Below are positions 1 to 8,631 of a stretch of DNA of 37,765 nucleotides, in pieces (position 1 is the first letter of the stretch; each line of letters begins with the position of its first letter). The notes beneath the pieces are model-generated. The model saw only the letters and a program-made list of their open reading frames with translations, ran no database searches and had not been told where the DNA came from. Source of the stretch: Gammaproteobacteria bacterium. Its GTDB lineage: Bacteria > Pseudomonadota > Gammaproteobacteria > Steroidobacterales > XN24. The stretch is from positions 2,314,939-2,352,703 of the forward strand of contig CP070833.1 in NCBI GenBank assembly GCA_020341735.1, written 5' to 3'. The translations under genes and the position numbers were made by a program.

Positions 1-375
1 GTGACGTTTCGACCCGACATGGATGTCCTCGAGGCAACTGATCTCATGGTTCGGCACGGCATATCGGGAGGTCCGGTGGTCGACAGGACAGGTAATCTGG
101 TCGGCGTTTTATCGGAGATCGATTGCCTGCGGCAAGCGGTCGAGGGTTCCTATCATGGTTCCGGCGGCGGCTACGTGCATGAGGTCATGAGGACGGAATT
201 TGAGACCGTGGACGTAGACGACAGCATCATGCACGTGGCGAGGATGCTGCTGAACATGAATGACTTCTATTACCGTGCTTTCCCGGTAATGAAACACAAT
301 CGGGTGGTTGGCCGGATCATGCTGCGCGACGTCCTCGGTGCACTCGAGGGAATGAGTCAGGAGGATCACGAATAA
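1..375 (+). CDS. CBS-domain-pair protein, 5' end outside window
   Basis: Two CBS repeats fill the 124 visible residues. The first carries the typical core ISGGPVVD followed by LVGVLSE (about residues 21-40), and the second ends in VVGRIMLRDVL (about 101-112). CBS pairs usually bind adenine nucleotides and act as regulatory modules. The frame is open from base 1, and stand-alone CBS proteins normally have about 10-15 more residues (a short helix and a YMT-type motif) before this point, so the GTG at base 1 is probably internal and the gene is truncated by the window. It ends 144 bases from the end of the convergent ppk1. Its target cannot be told from sequence. Confidence 0.85.
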   Translation: MTFRPDMDVLEATDLMVRHGISGGPVVDRTGNLVGVLSEIDCLRQAVEGSYHGSGGGYVHEVMRTEFETVDVDDSIMHVARMLLNMNDFYYRAFPVMKHNRVVGRIMLRDVLGALEGMSQEDHE

Positions 376-519
376 GCCCCAAGATCCAGCAACGGCAGCC
401 ATCAGGATAGGACACGCCCGCATGGGACGCTTCCGATAGCCCGCTGACCGAGGCTGGGCGCAGAAGTCACAAGGTGCTGCGCAATCACAGCCACCTGGTG
501 AATCTCCAGCGCGCCTCGA

Positions 520-2724
520 TCAGATCATCTTACGCTCCTTGCGACCGGGTTTGATCTTCTTGCCAAGTCGGGTCGCGGCCTTCAGCCGTTTCTCGGCCAG
601 CGCCAGCATTTTGTCCTGTGAGCTTCCCTTGTTGCGCCTTCGTCCCGGCTTGCGCTGTGTATAACTGCCATCGGATTGCATATCCCAGGCGGCGCGGTGA
701 TCATCCAGCTGGATGTTGAGGATCTCGCGCAGGCTCTTCTTCAAATCCGGCGCGTCGATCGGGACGACAATTTCCACTCTTGATTCCAGATTGCGGCGCA
801 TGCAGTCGGCCGAACCAATCAGATATTCTTCCTCTCCGTTGTTCCGGAAGTAGAAGATCCGGGCGTGTTCCAGGACGCGTCCGACGATACTGATGACATT
901 GACGTTCTCGGATAGCCCCGGGATGCCGGGTCGCAGTCGACATGTGTCTCTCACTATCAGATCGACTTTAACCCCCGCCAGGGATGCCTCGTACAGCGCG
1001 CGGGTGATGTCCTTATCCTCCAGCGCATTCATCTTGAACTGTATATGCCCCGGAGTCTCATCGGAGTGCAGATCTATCTCCCGCCTGATGCGCGCCAGGA
1101 GTCCTTTCTTAAGGTGCTTTGGCGCCGGCAGCAATTTTTTGTAGTCCCGGTTCGGGACGAACCCGGTTGTCAGGAAATTGAAAAGTTCCGTCAAGTCCTC
1201 TCCAATCACCGGGTCGCAGGTCAGCATGCCTAGATCGCTGTAGATTCGCGCCGTGCCGGAGTGATAGTTGCCCGTACCGAGATGAGCGTAGCGGCGCAGT
1301 CCGTCGTAATCCCTGCGAAGCACGAATACAACCTTGCTGTGCGTCTTCAGGCCGACAACGCCATAGGACACATGGATGCCATTCTGCTCCATCTGGTTGG
1401 CCCAGCGGATGTTGGCCGATTCATCGAATCGTGCCTTGAGCTCTACGGCTACCATCACTAGCTTGCCGATATGAGCGGCTTCCATCAGGTAGTCGACTAT
1501 CCGGGATTTCTCTGCCGTTCGATACAGCGTCATTTTGATAGCCAGGACCTTGGGGTCACGTGCCGCTTCCCGGACGAATCGCTCCACGGTCGTGGCGAAA
1601 GATTCATACGGGTGCTGCAGCAATATCGGTCCCTGGCTGCGGATCAGGTGAAAGATGTTCGGCTCGCCGAAAATCTTGGCGTTGTCCACAGGATGGTGGG
1701 GCGGGTGACGGAGATCGGGCCGGTCTATGTCGGCCATCTCGAACAGGTCTCGCTTCTGGATCAATCCATGGACATCGAACACATCGTTGTCTTCATCAAG
1801 ACCCAGCTCAGCGGCCAACATGCCCCGATGTACGGCAGGCATTCCATTGGATACCTCCAGCCGGACGATCGGAGCAAACTTCCGATCCCGCAGTTCTGAT
1901 TCGATCAGTTCGAGCAGATCGTTGGCCTGTTCTTCGGAGCGCTCGGTAATGGCATTCCTGGTTACCCGGAACAAGTCCCAGCGCTGGATCTCTACTCCCG
2001 GGAACAGCAGGTCCAGGTTGTGGGCGATCACGTTCTCCAGGGGTACATAGTGTGTTTGTTCGTCGATCTGGATGAAGCGGTGGATCCCTCCGCCGGTCGG
2101 GACTTTTATCCTTGCCAGCGCAGTACCTTTACCATCTGGGCGTTTGATCGAAACGAGAAGGTTCAGCGACAGATTCGAGATAAAAGGAAATGGATGCGCC
2201 GGATCCATGACCATCGGGGAGATCAACGGATAAATATTGTCGATGTAGAACTGACGCACAGACGTTTGTTGCTCCGGAGAGAGCTCGGGATAAAGGGAGA
2301 TTTTGATGCCGTCCCGCCGCATCAGCGCCGTTAACCGTTTGCCTGCGCGTCGCTGCTCCAGCTTGATCTCTCGAACCATTTGATGACAGGCGCTCATCTG
2401 CTCCTGCGGGGTCTGTCCATCGACAGACAGCTCATGGACGCCGGCACCGATCTGCTGCTTGAGGCCACCGATACGTTTCATGAAGAACTCGTCCATGTTC
2501 GAGCTCAGGATCGCCAGAAACTTGACCCGCTCCAGCAACGGATTGCGATCGTCCTCGGCCTCGTGAAGCACCCGCCGGTTGAATTCCAGCCAGGTGGTTT
2601 CCCTGTTCAAGTACCACTCGGCGGCGTCCAGATCGATCTCGACGGCCGGTTCATTGACCGCGGGCACTATGGACTCGGCTGACTCGGCGGCCATGGGACG
2701 GACATCCTGATCATTCCGAATCAT
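520..2724 (-). CDS. ppk1: Polyphosphate kinase 1
   Basis: This 734-residue protein matches PPK1, which reversibly transfers the ATP gamma-phosphate onto inorganic polyphosphate. The N-terminal domain starts with RETTWLEFNRRVL (about 41-53) and SSNMDEFFMKR. The two conserved catalytic-domain histidines are in GLKTHSK (H462) and AHLGTGNYH (H481), 19 residues apart as in the E. coli enzyme; H462 is the expected phospho-histidine. The last 40 or so residues form a Lys/Arg-rich tail, suggesting contact with polyanions (inference). The ATG at 2724 has a GGAA-type ribosome site about 9 bases upstream. No ppx (exopolyphosphatase) is adjacent; the gene stands alone and diverges from thrB across 256 bases. 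Confidence 0.96.
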   Translation of the reverse strand: MIRNDQDVRPMAAESAESIVPAVNEPAVEIDLDAAEWYLNRETTWLEFNRRVLHEAEDDRNPLLERVKFLAILSSNMDEFFMKRIGGLKQQIGAGVHELSVDGQTPQEQMSACHQMVREIKLEQRRAGKRLTALMRRDGIKISLYPELSPEQQTSVRQFYIDNIYPLISPMVMDPAHPFPFISNLSLNLLVSIKRPDGKGTALARIKVPTGGGIHRFIQIDEQTHYVPLENVIAHNLDLLFPGVEIQRWDLFRVTRNAITERSEEQANDLLELIESELRDRKFAPIVRLEVSNGMPAVHRGMLAAELGLDEDNDVFDVHGLIQKRDLFEMADIDRPDLRHPPHHPVDNAKIFGEPNIFHLIRSQGPILLQHPYESFATTVERFVREAARDPKVLAIKMTLYRTAEKSRIVDYLMEAAHIGKLVMVAVELKARFDESANIRWANQMEQNGIHVSYGVVGLKTHSKVVFVLRRDYDGLRRYAHLGTGNYHSGTARIYSDLGMLTCDPVIGEDLTELFNFLTTGFVPNRDYKKLLPAPKHLKKGLLARIRREIDLHSDETPGHIQFKMNALEDKDITRALYEASLAGVKVDLIVRDTCRLRPGIPGLSENVNVISIVGRVLEHARIFYFRNNGEEEYLIGSADCMRRNLESRVEIVVPIDAPDLKKSLREILNIQLDDHRAAWDMQSDGSYTQRKPGRRRNKGSSQDKMLALAEKRLKAATRLGKKIKPGRKERKMI

Positions 2725-2816
2725 CGTTCTTTTCCGAAAATGGGTGGACTGAACAAATTACCATAGACTGAAGAAGAACGGGGGCTTGTGAGGAAAGTCG
2801 CACCTAGGTTGGTAAC

Positions 2817-2845
2817 TTGCACAGCGGCCAAGAAATCGATATTGT
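2817..2845 (+). promoter_or_regulatory. Possible sigma70-type promoter for the thrB leader or a small RNA
   Basis: TTGCAC (2817-2822) and TATTGT (2840-2845) are separated by 17 bases. The match to consensus is only moderate (3/6 and 4/6). A start near 2852 would give a transcript beginning at the 8-bp hairpin and reaching the terminator about 115 bases later. Confidence 0.25.
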
Positions 2846-2940
2846 TTCTGCCCCTCGCGATTAAAAGCATCGCGAGCGAAAGACACTACAAGCGGCCCTC
2901 GGCAGAAGAAAAATCAAACATTGAGGATCGCCTATTCGGT

Positions 2941-2966
2941 CCCGCCCGCTGGGCGGGTCTTTTTTT
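2941..2966 (+). terminator. Rho-independent terminator just upstream of thrB
   Basis: A perfect 7-bp GC stem (CCCGCCC 2941-2947, GGGCGGG 2951-2957) with a 3-base loop is followed by TCTTTTTTT (2958-2966). It is oriented for plus-strand transcripts. Since ppk1 is transcribed away from here, it can only stop a leader or small RNA on the plus strand. Confidence 0.85.
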
Positions 2967-2980
2967 GGGCGACTATCCTG

Positions 2981-3919
2981 ATGAACGCCATTGGCAAGAC
3001 GGTCACTGCATACGCACCGGCGTCGGTCGGTAATGTAGGCGTCGGTTTCGACGCATTGGGTCACGCTTTGGACTTCGCCGGCGATCGCGTCCGACTAACA
3101 GTCATCGAGGGGAAGGACATACTGCTCGACGCCGTGACCGGTCTGACCCTCGATCTCCCCTCAGATGCAGGGTCAAACACTGCACTGCGAGCGCTCAGGG
3201 CGATCCAGGACGAATACAACATCAGAGTCGGCGCGCGGGTAACGCTTGAAAAGGGCATTCCGCTGGGTTCGGGTATGGGTGGTTCCGCAGCTTCCGCCGT
3301 GGCTGCCGTGACTGCCGCTGCGGAGGCTTGGGGGCTCAGTTTGTCCGAGGACGACAAGCTCAGGTTCGCGTTGGAAGGGGAAGCAGCGGCCAGCGGTGGC
3401 CTCCATGCGGACAATGTGGCACCCAGTCTTTTCGGTGGCCTGGTACTTTGCGAAGGGGTGCGGCGTCCTCATGTCACCAGAATCCCGGTGCCGAGGAATA
3501 TCGCGTGCGTACTCGTGCACCCGGACCTGGAGGTCTATACGCGCTCTGCCCGCAACATGCTCTCTGCCGGGGTTTCCTTGGCCGATCACGTCTGTCAGAC
3601 CCAGGCGATCGCAGGGTTTGTCGCTGGCTGTTTCCGATCAGATCTGGATCAGATTCGCCGCTGTTTGAAAGACGTGGTTATCGAGCCGCAACGGGCGGAG
3701 CTGGTGCCCGGGTTTCGAAAGGTGCAGTCTGCTGCGATGGCCAACGGTGCGCTGGGCGCGTCTTTATCCGGCAGCGGTCCAAGCATCTTCGCCTGGTGCG
3801 AAAGCAGCCAGGCAGAGGAGATTCGGGGGTGCATGACGCATGCATTTCAAGCCGACGGCGTGTCGTGCAGTTCCTGGATCTCCGCAGTGAATGCGGCCGG
3901 TGCCCGGCTCGAGGATTAA
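2981..3919 (+). CDS. thrB: Homoserine kinase
   Basis: This is a GHMP-family kinase of 312 residues that phosphorylates L-homoserine in the threonine pathway. The N-terminus KTVTAYAPASVGNVGVGFD is the family signature, the ATP loop PLGSGMGGSAAS is at about 94-105, and the C-terminal GALGASLSGSGPS glycine motif is present. The ATG at 2981 is chosen because homologues begin immediately before this signature; an in-frame TTG at 2921 would translate straight through the terminator hairpin and add 20 unconserved residues. The ribosome site is weak (GGGCGA). thrA and thrC are not adjacent, unlike the enteric thrABC operon. rarD begins 15 bases downstream, so the two are probably co-transcribed. Confidence 0.94.
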   Translation: MNAIGKTVTAYAPASVGNVGVGFDALGHALDFAGDRVRLTVIEGKDILLDAVTGLTLDLPSDAGSNTALRALRAIQDEYNIRVGARVTLEKGIPLGSGMGGSAASAVAAVTAAAEAWGLSLSEDDKLRFALEGEAAASGGLHADNVAPSLFGGLVLCEGVRRPHVTRIPVPRNIACVLVHPDLEVYTRSARNMLSAGVSLADHVCQTQAIAGFVAGCFRSDLDQIRRCLKDVVIEPQRAELVPGFRKVQSAAMANGALGASLSGSGPSIFAWCESSQAEEIRGCMTHAFQADGVSCSSWISAVNAAGARLED

Positions 3920-3934
3920 CCTCGAGAGACCTGA

Positions 3935-4867
3935 ATGGATAGCGAGATCCGCCGCGGCGCCGTCTTTGCCGTCGCAGCATTTGCTTTCTGGGGTTTCACA
4001 CCGCTGTACTACAAGCTTCTAGGCGCCGTCGCACCGATGGACATACTGGCCCATCGGATCGTCTGGACGGTGATGATGGGCGTTCTGATCCTCTGGGCCA
4101 GGCGAGACTGGCAGAGACTCGTGGCCCTCGCGCGTTGCCGCGGCACCATGCTGATCCTGCTGGCTAGCTCGCTCCTGATCTCGCTGAACTGGTTCGTGTA
4201 TATCTATGCGGTGACATCCGACCGGCTGCTGGACGCGAGCCTTGGCTACTACATCAATCCGCTGGTCAATGTCCTACTGGGTGTAACGTTTCTCCAAGAA
4301 CGCATGAGTGCTGCCCGGGCGTTGTCCGTGGTGCTGGCTGCACTCGGTACTCTCAATCTTGCCATCGGGCTCGGCAGCATGCCGTGGATCGCGTTGTCGC
4401 TTGGTTTTAGTTTCGGCTTCTACGGGCTGCTGAGGAAACGGCTCGATGTTCCCGTCGTCGGGGCACTCGTCATCGAAACAGGGCTCCTGCTGTTGCCCGC
4501 GATGGCCGTCCTGGGATGGCTGCACCGGACCGGCGGTGGGGCATTCCTGGAGTTGGGTTGGGATGTCAGCCTGCTGTTGATCGCCGGCGGTCCCGTCACG
4601 ATGCTGCCGTTGGTCTGGTTTACGAAGGCGGCCCGAAGGTTGCCGCTCAACGTGGTTGGGTTGTTCCAGTACCTTGGGCCCACGATCACGTTTCTGCTGG
4701 CAGTTATCGTGTTCGAGGAGCCTTTTACGAAGACCCATGCCGTGACTTTTTCTCTCATATGGTCCGGCCTACTGATATCGACGGTGGACAGCCTGACGAG
4801 GGCAAGACGAATCGAGCGAGACGAGGGAATCGGCCGCGCCGCTGACGATCGGTCAGGCGCAGGGTAG
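3935..4867 (+). CDS. rarD: RarD/EamA-family inner-membrane transporter
   Basis: A 310-residue hydrophobic protein, consistent with about ten transmembrane helices in two EamA repeats. The RarD subgroup is recognised by the N-terminal GAVFAVAAFAFWGFTPLYYK, the internal GYYINPLVNVLLGVTFLQER (about 107-126) and the C-terminal FQYLGPTITFLLAV. RarD proteins are drug/metabolite-superfamily exporters; the E. coli member is linked to chloramphenicol sensitivity, but the natural substrate is not established. It follows thrB by 15 bases, so an amino-acid-related substrate is possible but unproved. The C-terminal tail is charged and poorly conserved. Confidence 0.88.
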   Translation: MDSEIRRGAVFAVAAFAFWGFTPLYYKLLGAVAPMDILAHRIVWTVMMGVLILWARRDWQRLVALARCRGTMLILLASSLLISLNWFVYIYAVTSDRLLDASLGYYINPLVNVLLGVTFLQERMSAARALSVVLAALGTLNLAIGLGSMPWIALSLGFSFGFYGLLRKRLDVPVVGALVIETGLLLLPAMAVLGWLHRTGGGAFLELGWDVSLLLIAGGPVTMLPLVWFTKAARRLPLNVVGLFQYLGPTITFLLAVIVFEEPFTKTHAVTFSLIWSGLLISTVDSLTRARRIERDEGIGRAADDRSGAG

Positions 4868-4870
4868 AAT
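4842..4870 (+). promoter_or_regulatory. Candidate sigma70 promoter for the NERD gene
   Basis: CTGACG (4842-4847) and TAGAAT (4865-4870) have an ideal 17-base spacer. The -10 box overlaps the rarD stop codon, and a start near 4877 would leave a leader of about 30 bases. Confidence 0.4.
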
Positions 4871-4907
4871 CAGACGCCGAAAATCCAGAGGCGATGTTCC
4901 GAAAACG

Positions 4908-5477
4908 ATGCCGAGCATAACTACGCCCGTACTGGTCACTGGTGCTGCCTCGCTGATTCTGGCGGGATTACTGGTGTGGCTACTTGTTCGAACATGGCGG
5001 CGGATCCACAGATCTCCGCGCATGGTGTTGCGCAGGATTTGTCGAGCGCGGATCAGCGACGTTCTGCTGCCCGACGAGGTGGATGGCGAGATTCACGTGG
5101 AGCACCTCCTGTTGACGGACTCCGGCATTCTTGTGCTGGAGTTTCGCAACGCAAGCGGGGCGCTCTTCGGTGGAGAACGGATGGATGACTGGAGCGTGAT
5201 CGATGGTCAGCGCAGGTTTACCTTCCGCAATCCGCTCCCGGCCCTCGAGTCCCGGGTCCAGTCAGTACAGGCCCTGGCTGGAGATGCGCCCGTTACTGGC
5301 CGTGTGGCTGTCATTGGCGAAGTGCAGTTTGCCGGTGGCCGACCCGACGGCGTACTGGGGCTCGCTGACCTCGATGCTGAATTCTCACTGCCGCGCGGAA
5401 AGCGCGGCGGTGAGAAGATACCGGAGGTGATTGCCAGAGCCTGGGACCGGCTGGAGCGCGTCGCTCAACCTGCCTAA
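4908..5477 (+). CDS. Small membrane-anchored NERD-domain protein
   Basis: A 189-residue protein with one N-terminal transmembrane segment (about 5-28) and a cytoplasmic NERD-like domain. The domain is suggested by DEVDGEIHVEHLLLTDSGILVLEFRN, where NERD proteins typically have an (I)EIDHLVVTxxGIFVIExK pattern, followed by an aromatic residue and a FxNPL segment (FTFRNPLPALESRV, about 105-118). NERD domains belong to the PD-(D/E)XK nuclease fold, but here the E-x-K lysine position reads as an arginine/asparagine, so nuclease activity is doubtful. No helicase, kinase or zinc-ribbon partner domain is attached. It may be read from its own promoter and ends 16 bases before the convergent M20 peptidase. 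Confidence 0.65.
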   Translation: MPSITTPVLVTGAASLILAGLLVWLLVRTWRRIHRSPRMVLRRICRARISDVLLPDEVDGEIHVEHLLLTDSGILVLEFRNASGALFGGERMDDWSVIDGQRRFTFRNPLPALESRVQSVQALAGDAPVTGRVAVIGEVQFAGGRPDGVLGLADLDAEFSLPRGKRGGEKIPEVIARAWDRLERVAQPA

Positions 5478-5493
5478 GGCAGTTTGCTGCTTT

Positions 5494-6918
5494 TCACGCA
5501 GACGCGATAGTGCTCTGGCTGAAGTGGTCCGCCAGGACTCTGGCTACGCACGCCGTCAATTTTTTTCCTGTCTCGACGTGCAGGAACTCATTCGGACCGT
5601 GGGCGTTGGACTTCGGCCCTAGCACACCGGTCACGAGGAACTGAACGCCAGGGAAGCGCGCGCCCAGCATGGCCATGAACGGGATGCTGCCACCCGTACC
5701 CATGTACATGGCCTCGGCATTGAAGAACTCCAGCGACGCTTTCTGCATCGATGTTGTGAGCCAGTCCTGGAGCGGAGGAGCATCCCATCCGGACACAGTC
5801 TGCTCCAGATTGAATTCGACCCTGGCCTGATGGGGTGGGTCCGACTCCAGTGTTTGCTTGATAGCATCGGCCGCCTTTTGCGGGTCCGTGGTCGGTGGTA
5901 GTCGCAGCGAGAGCTTTAGCTCGGTGGAGGGCCGCAGAGTGTTGCCCGCGCTGTTCAGTCCGGGCAGGCCGCCGGCACCCGTCACGCATAGACTCGGGCG
6001 CCAGGTGCTGTTTAGAAGCAGTTGAGTGGGATCCTCGTCTATGGGGCGCGTCTGTCCGGCCCATGCAAATTTTTCGAATACTCCATCCCCCAGCGTCGCA
6101 GCCGCTGCCCTGGCTTGATCGATCCGCGCTTCAGGTATGTCCGCGTGCAGTGCCTGAAGCGTGATCTGGCCAGTGACTTCGTCTTCCAGTCTGCTCAACA
6201 CGGCACGGATTATGCGGAAGCTGGAGGGAACGATCCCGCTGGCGGCGCCAGAATGGACGCCTTCCTCCATCACGCTGGCTCGCAGCGTTCCGGTAAGGTT
6301 GCCTCGGAGCGAGGTTGTGCACCAGAACTGGTCATAGTTGCCGCATTCGGCATCCAGGCAGATGACCAGGCTGGGATGCCCGATGCGCTCCTCGAGCAGG
6401 TCAACGTAATACGGCAGATCGAAACTGCCGGACTCTTCACAGGCTTCGATGATGATGACGCAACGGGCGTGCGGTATTCCCTGATCCTGCAGGGCCCGGA
6501 TTGCCGTCAATGATGCAAAGATAGCGTAGCCGTCATCGGCGCCACCGCGGCCGTAGAGCTTGCCGTCGCGCATGACTGGCGTCCATGGTGAGAGGCCATC
6601 TTCCCAGCCGGAAAATTCGGGTTGTTTGTCCAGGTGTCCGTACAGAAGTACGCACTCATCTCCCTGGCCGGCGATCTCGATGAATAATAAGGGAGTGCGC
6701 CCCTCGAGGCGCAAGACCTCGATCTGCATACCGTCAATCGACTGTCCCCGGCACCAGCGTTCCATGAGGTTCACTGCAGCATCCATGTGCCCATGCTCGT
6801 TCCAGTCCGGATCAAACAGTGGCGACTTGTTAGGGATTCTTATGTAGTCGCTGAGCGCCGGAATGATGCTGTCGTCCCACGCATTGTCGATCAGCTCCTT
6901 GGCGCGGTGATCGTCCAT
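5494..6918 (-). CDS. M20-family metallopeptidase (dipeptidase)
   Basis: This 474-residue protein has the full M20/ArgE-DapE-type dinuclear zinc set: GHLDKQP (H95, D97), GGADDG (bridging D128), EACEESG (E161/E162 catalytic and metal ligands), CLDAECG (aspartate ligand) and the late HGPNE histidine. An interrupting lid/dimerisation domain occupies roughly residues 200-330. The length and the DKQPE spacing resemble carnosinase/Xaa-peptidase-like cytosolic dipeptidases rather than DapE (about 375 residues). No signal peptide is visible. The substrate cannot be named. It diverges from the HAD gene over 80 bases and faces the NERD gene. Confidence 0.9.
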   Translation of the reverse strand: MDDHRAKELIDNAWDDSIIPALSDYIRIPNKSPLFDPDWNEHGHMDAAVNLMERWCRGQSIDGMQIEVLRLEGRTPLLFIEIAGQGDECVLLYGHLDKQPEFSGWEDGLSPWTPVMRDGKLYGRGGADDGYAIFASLTAIRALQDQGIPHARCVIIIEACEESGSFDLPYYVDLLEERIGHPSLVICLDAECGNYDQFWCTTSLRGNLTGTLRASVMEEGVHSGAASGIVPSSFRIIRAVLSRLEDEVTGQITLQALHADIPEARIDQARAAAATLGDGVFEKFAWAGQTRPIDEDPTQLLLNSTWRPSLCVTGAGGLPGLNSAGNTLRPSTELKLSLRLPPTTDPQKAADAIKQTLESDPPHQARVEFNLEQTVSGWDAPPLQDWLTTSMQKASLEFFNAEAMYMGTGGSIPFMAMLGARFPGVQFLVTGVLGPKSNAHGPNEFLHVETGKKLTACVARVLADHFSQSTIASA

Positions 6919-6998
6919 CTCGAGCCCTCGGCGGCCATCTGAGTCACCGGCTATTCTATGCTCGACGACCCGGCTGTCTCAAAGAGGGGAGTTTTACA

Positions 6999-7757
6999 AT
7001 GTCGATCGGAGGAATGCTGGTTGACCTGTCAGGCGTGCTTTATGTCGGGGACAAGGCCTTGCCCGGCGCTCACGAGGCGCTGCTGCGGCTCCGAGAAATG
7101 GACAGGCCATTCCGGTTTGTCACAAATACGAGCCGTCAGTGTCGGGCCGAAGTGATGGGGCGCCTCCACAGGATGGGGCTGGGTGTAGAGCCGCACGAGA
7201 TACTGACCGCGCCACTGGCCGGGCGCCGCTGGATTGAAGCGCGCGGTCTGCGGCCGCACCTTCTCATTCATCCAGAACTGCTTCCGGACTTCGTCGGTAT
7301 GGAAACGTCACCATCCAACGCAGTATTCATGGGTGACGCAGGTGAGACCTTCGCTTACGGTAACCTAAACGCCGCATTCAGGGTGCTGCAGACGGGCGCA
7401 CCGCTGATCGCCGTGGCCAGGAACCGGTATTTCCAGGAGTCGGATGGACTGAGTCTCGATCTCGGGGCATTCGTTGCCGCTCTGGAATTTGCGGCTCGTA
7501 CCGAAGCCGTGATTGTGGGTAAACCCTCCGCGGAGTTCTATATGGCCGCGGTCGAGTCGATGGGCTTGAGTCCCCCCGAAGTCCTCATGGTGGGGGACGA
7601 TCTGGAGGCTGACGTTCTCGGCGCGCTCGACGCCGGACTCCAGGCCGCACTGGTACGTACCGGGAAATATCGATCGAGCGACGAGGCCGGACTGAAGGGA
7701 GCCCGGGCGACGGTATTTGATAACATCAGTGAATTGTTAGAAAAGGTAATGAAATAA
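6999..7757 (+). CDS. HAD-superfamily phosphatase, HDHD2/LHPP-like
   Basis: This 252-residue HAD hydrolase belongs to the subfamily with a C2 cap. Motif I is VDLSGVLY (nucleophile D9); the usual second aspartate is a serine, as in the HDHD2 and LHPP proteins, so this is a family feature and not a defect. Motif II is VTNTS (about 41-45), motif III lysine is in VGKPS (K175), and motif IV is MVGDDLEAD (D200, D201). The ATG at 6999 is supported by an AGAGGGGA ribosome site. Substrates of bacterial members are poorly defined (small phosphate esters). The last codons and the 43-base AT-rich gap lead into the convergent tatD. Confidence 0.88.
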   Translation: MSIGGMLVDLSGVLYVGDKALPGAHEALLRLREMDRPFRFVTNTSRQCRAEVMGRLHRMGLGVEPHEILTAPLAGRRWIEARGLRPHLLIHPELLPDFVGMETSPSNAVFMGDAGETFAYGNLNAAFRVLQTGAPLIAVARNRYFQESDGLSLDLGAFVAALEFAARTEAVIVGKPSAEFYMAAVESMGLSPPEVLMVGDDLEADVLGALDAGLQAALVRTGKYRSSDEAGLKGARATVFDNISELLEKVMK

Positions 7758-7800
7758 CAATAGCTTATGGACTATAATTAAAGTGCATTATTTTCTTTCT

Positions 7801-8613
7801 TCAAGTGATCGAGAAGAAACGGCCCGCGTTTCGCGTCGTTCTATCGGCCATCTCCTCCAGGGATTCACCTGTACACTGGGCCACCGACTCCGCCACGTGT
7901 AGCAAGTACATAGGCTCGTTGCGTCTGCTGGTTGGTTTGGGATCGATATCACGCGGCAAGAGGTAGGGTGAATCCGTTTCCAGCAGCAGACGATCACCGG
8001 GGATCATCGGCACCACTTCACGCAGGTGGTGACCGCGGCGTTCGTCGCAGATCCAGCCGGTGATGCCGATGTAAAGACCCATGTCGAGATAGTCGTCCAG
8101 TTCCCGCTGATTGCCTGTGAAGCAGTGCGCTACGGCCCGAGGCAGCTTGTCGACGTAGTCTGCAAGGATGGCGCGGAATCTTTCATGAGCATCGCGCTGA
8201 TGAAGGAACACAGGGAGTGCGGTCTCGACTGCTAGCTCGAGTTGAGCCCGGAAGGCACGTTCCTGATCTTCCGGGCTGGAGAAGTTTCGGTAGAAATCCA
8301 GGCCGCACTCACCTATCGCAACCACCTCTGGATTCGCAGCTAGCGAGCGGACCCAATCCGGGTCTGCTGCCGCCCAGTCTTTCGCGTGGTGGGGATGCAC
8401 GCCGGCCGTGCTGAACAACTCGCCCGGACGGGTTCTGGCAAGTTCCAGTGCAGCGTGACTTGATGAAGCGCAGCTGCCCGTGATCACGATGCGGCTTACG
8501 CCGGCTTCGGCAGCTCTGGCCAGTACTTCATGCCTGTCATGGTCGAAGCTGTCGTGGGCCAGATTGGCGCCGATGTCGATCAGGGCAGGTGTTCGAGGAT
8601 CCGGTCTGCTCAC
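7801..8613 (-). CDS. tatD: TatD-family metal-dependent deoxyribonuclease
   Basis: The 270-residue protein closely follows E. coli TatD over its length, including TAGVHPH (H73, H75), GECGLDFYRNFS (E102), HQRDAHERF (H138), HCFTG (H163), GITGWICDERRG and LETDSPYLLPRD (D214). TatD acts as a 3'-5' single-strand DNA/RNA exonuclease in DNA repair and RNA quality control. Like E. coli TatD it has DIGANL at the N-terminus, where other family members carry an HxH pair. Translation starts at GTG 8613. It lies 18 bases beyond the end of the wax ester synthase gene on the same strand, so co-transcription is possible although no functional link is evident. No tatABC is nearby. Confidence 0.93.
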   Translation of the reverse strand: MSRPDPRTPALIDIGANLAHDSFDHDRHEVLARAAEAGVSRIVITGSCASSSHAALELARTRPGELFSTAGVHPHHAKDWAAADPDWVRSLAANPEVVAIGECGLDFYRNFSSPEDQERAFRAQLELAVETALPVFLHQRDAHERFRAILADYVDKLPRAVAHCFTGNQRELDDYLDMGLYIGITGWICDERRGHHLREVVPMIPGDRLLLETDSPYLLPRDIDPKPTSRRNEPMYLLHVAESVAQCTGESLEEMADRTTRNAGRFFSIT

Positions 8614-8631
8614 TTGATGAAAACAGGCAAT

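Larger units (their letters stand above)
2725..2980 (+). other. Intergenic leader region between ppk1 and thrB
   Basis: These 256 bases separate two divergent genes and contain a perfect 8-bp inverted repeat (CTCGCGAT at 2854-2861, ATCGCGAG at 2869-2876) and a strong terminator ending at 2966. No convincing ORF with its own ribosome site was found. It could be a transcribed leader of thrB or a small-RNA gene. I could not match it to 6S RNA, SRP RNA, tmRNA or RNase P RNA by eye. Confidence 0.5.

Noticed and set aside
376..519. Gap between the CBS gene and ppk1
   Set aside because: Checked for small genes, terminators and RNA; nothing convincing found.
2788..3033. 81-codon frame starting at GTG 2788 with a GAGGAAAGTC stretch resembling the RNase P RNA core
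   Set aside because: The rest of RNase P RNA (about 350 bases, ACAGAA segment) is absent, and the frame runs through the terminator into thrB out of phase. It is not supported as a gene or as RNase P RNA.
6999..7757. Possible inactive HAD because motif I has Ser at the second Asp position
   Set aside because: DLSG is characteristic of the active HDHD2/LHPP subfamily, so it is not a defect.
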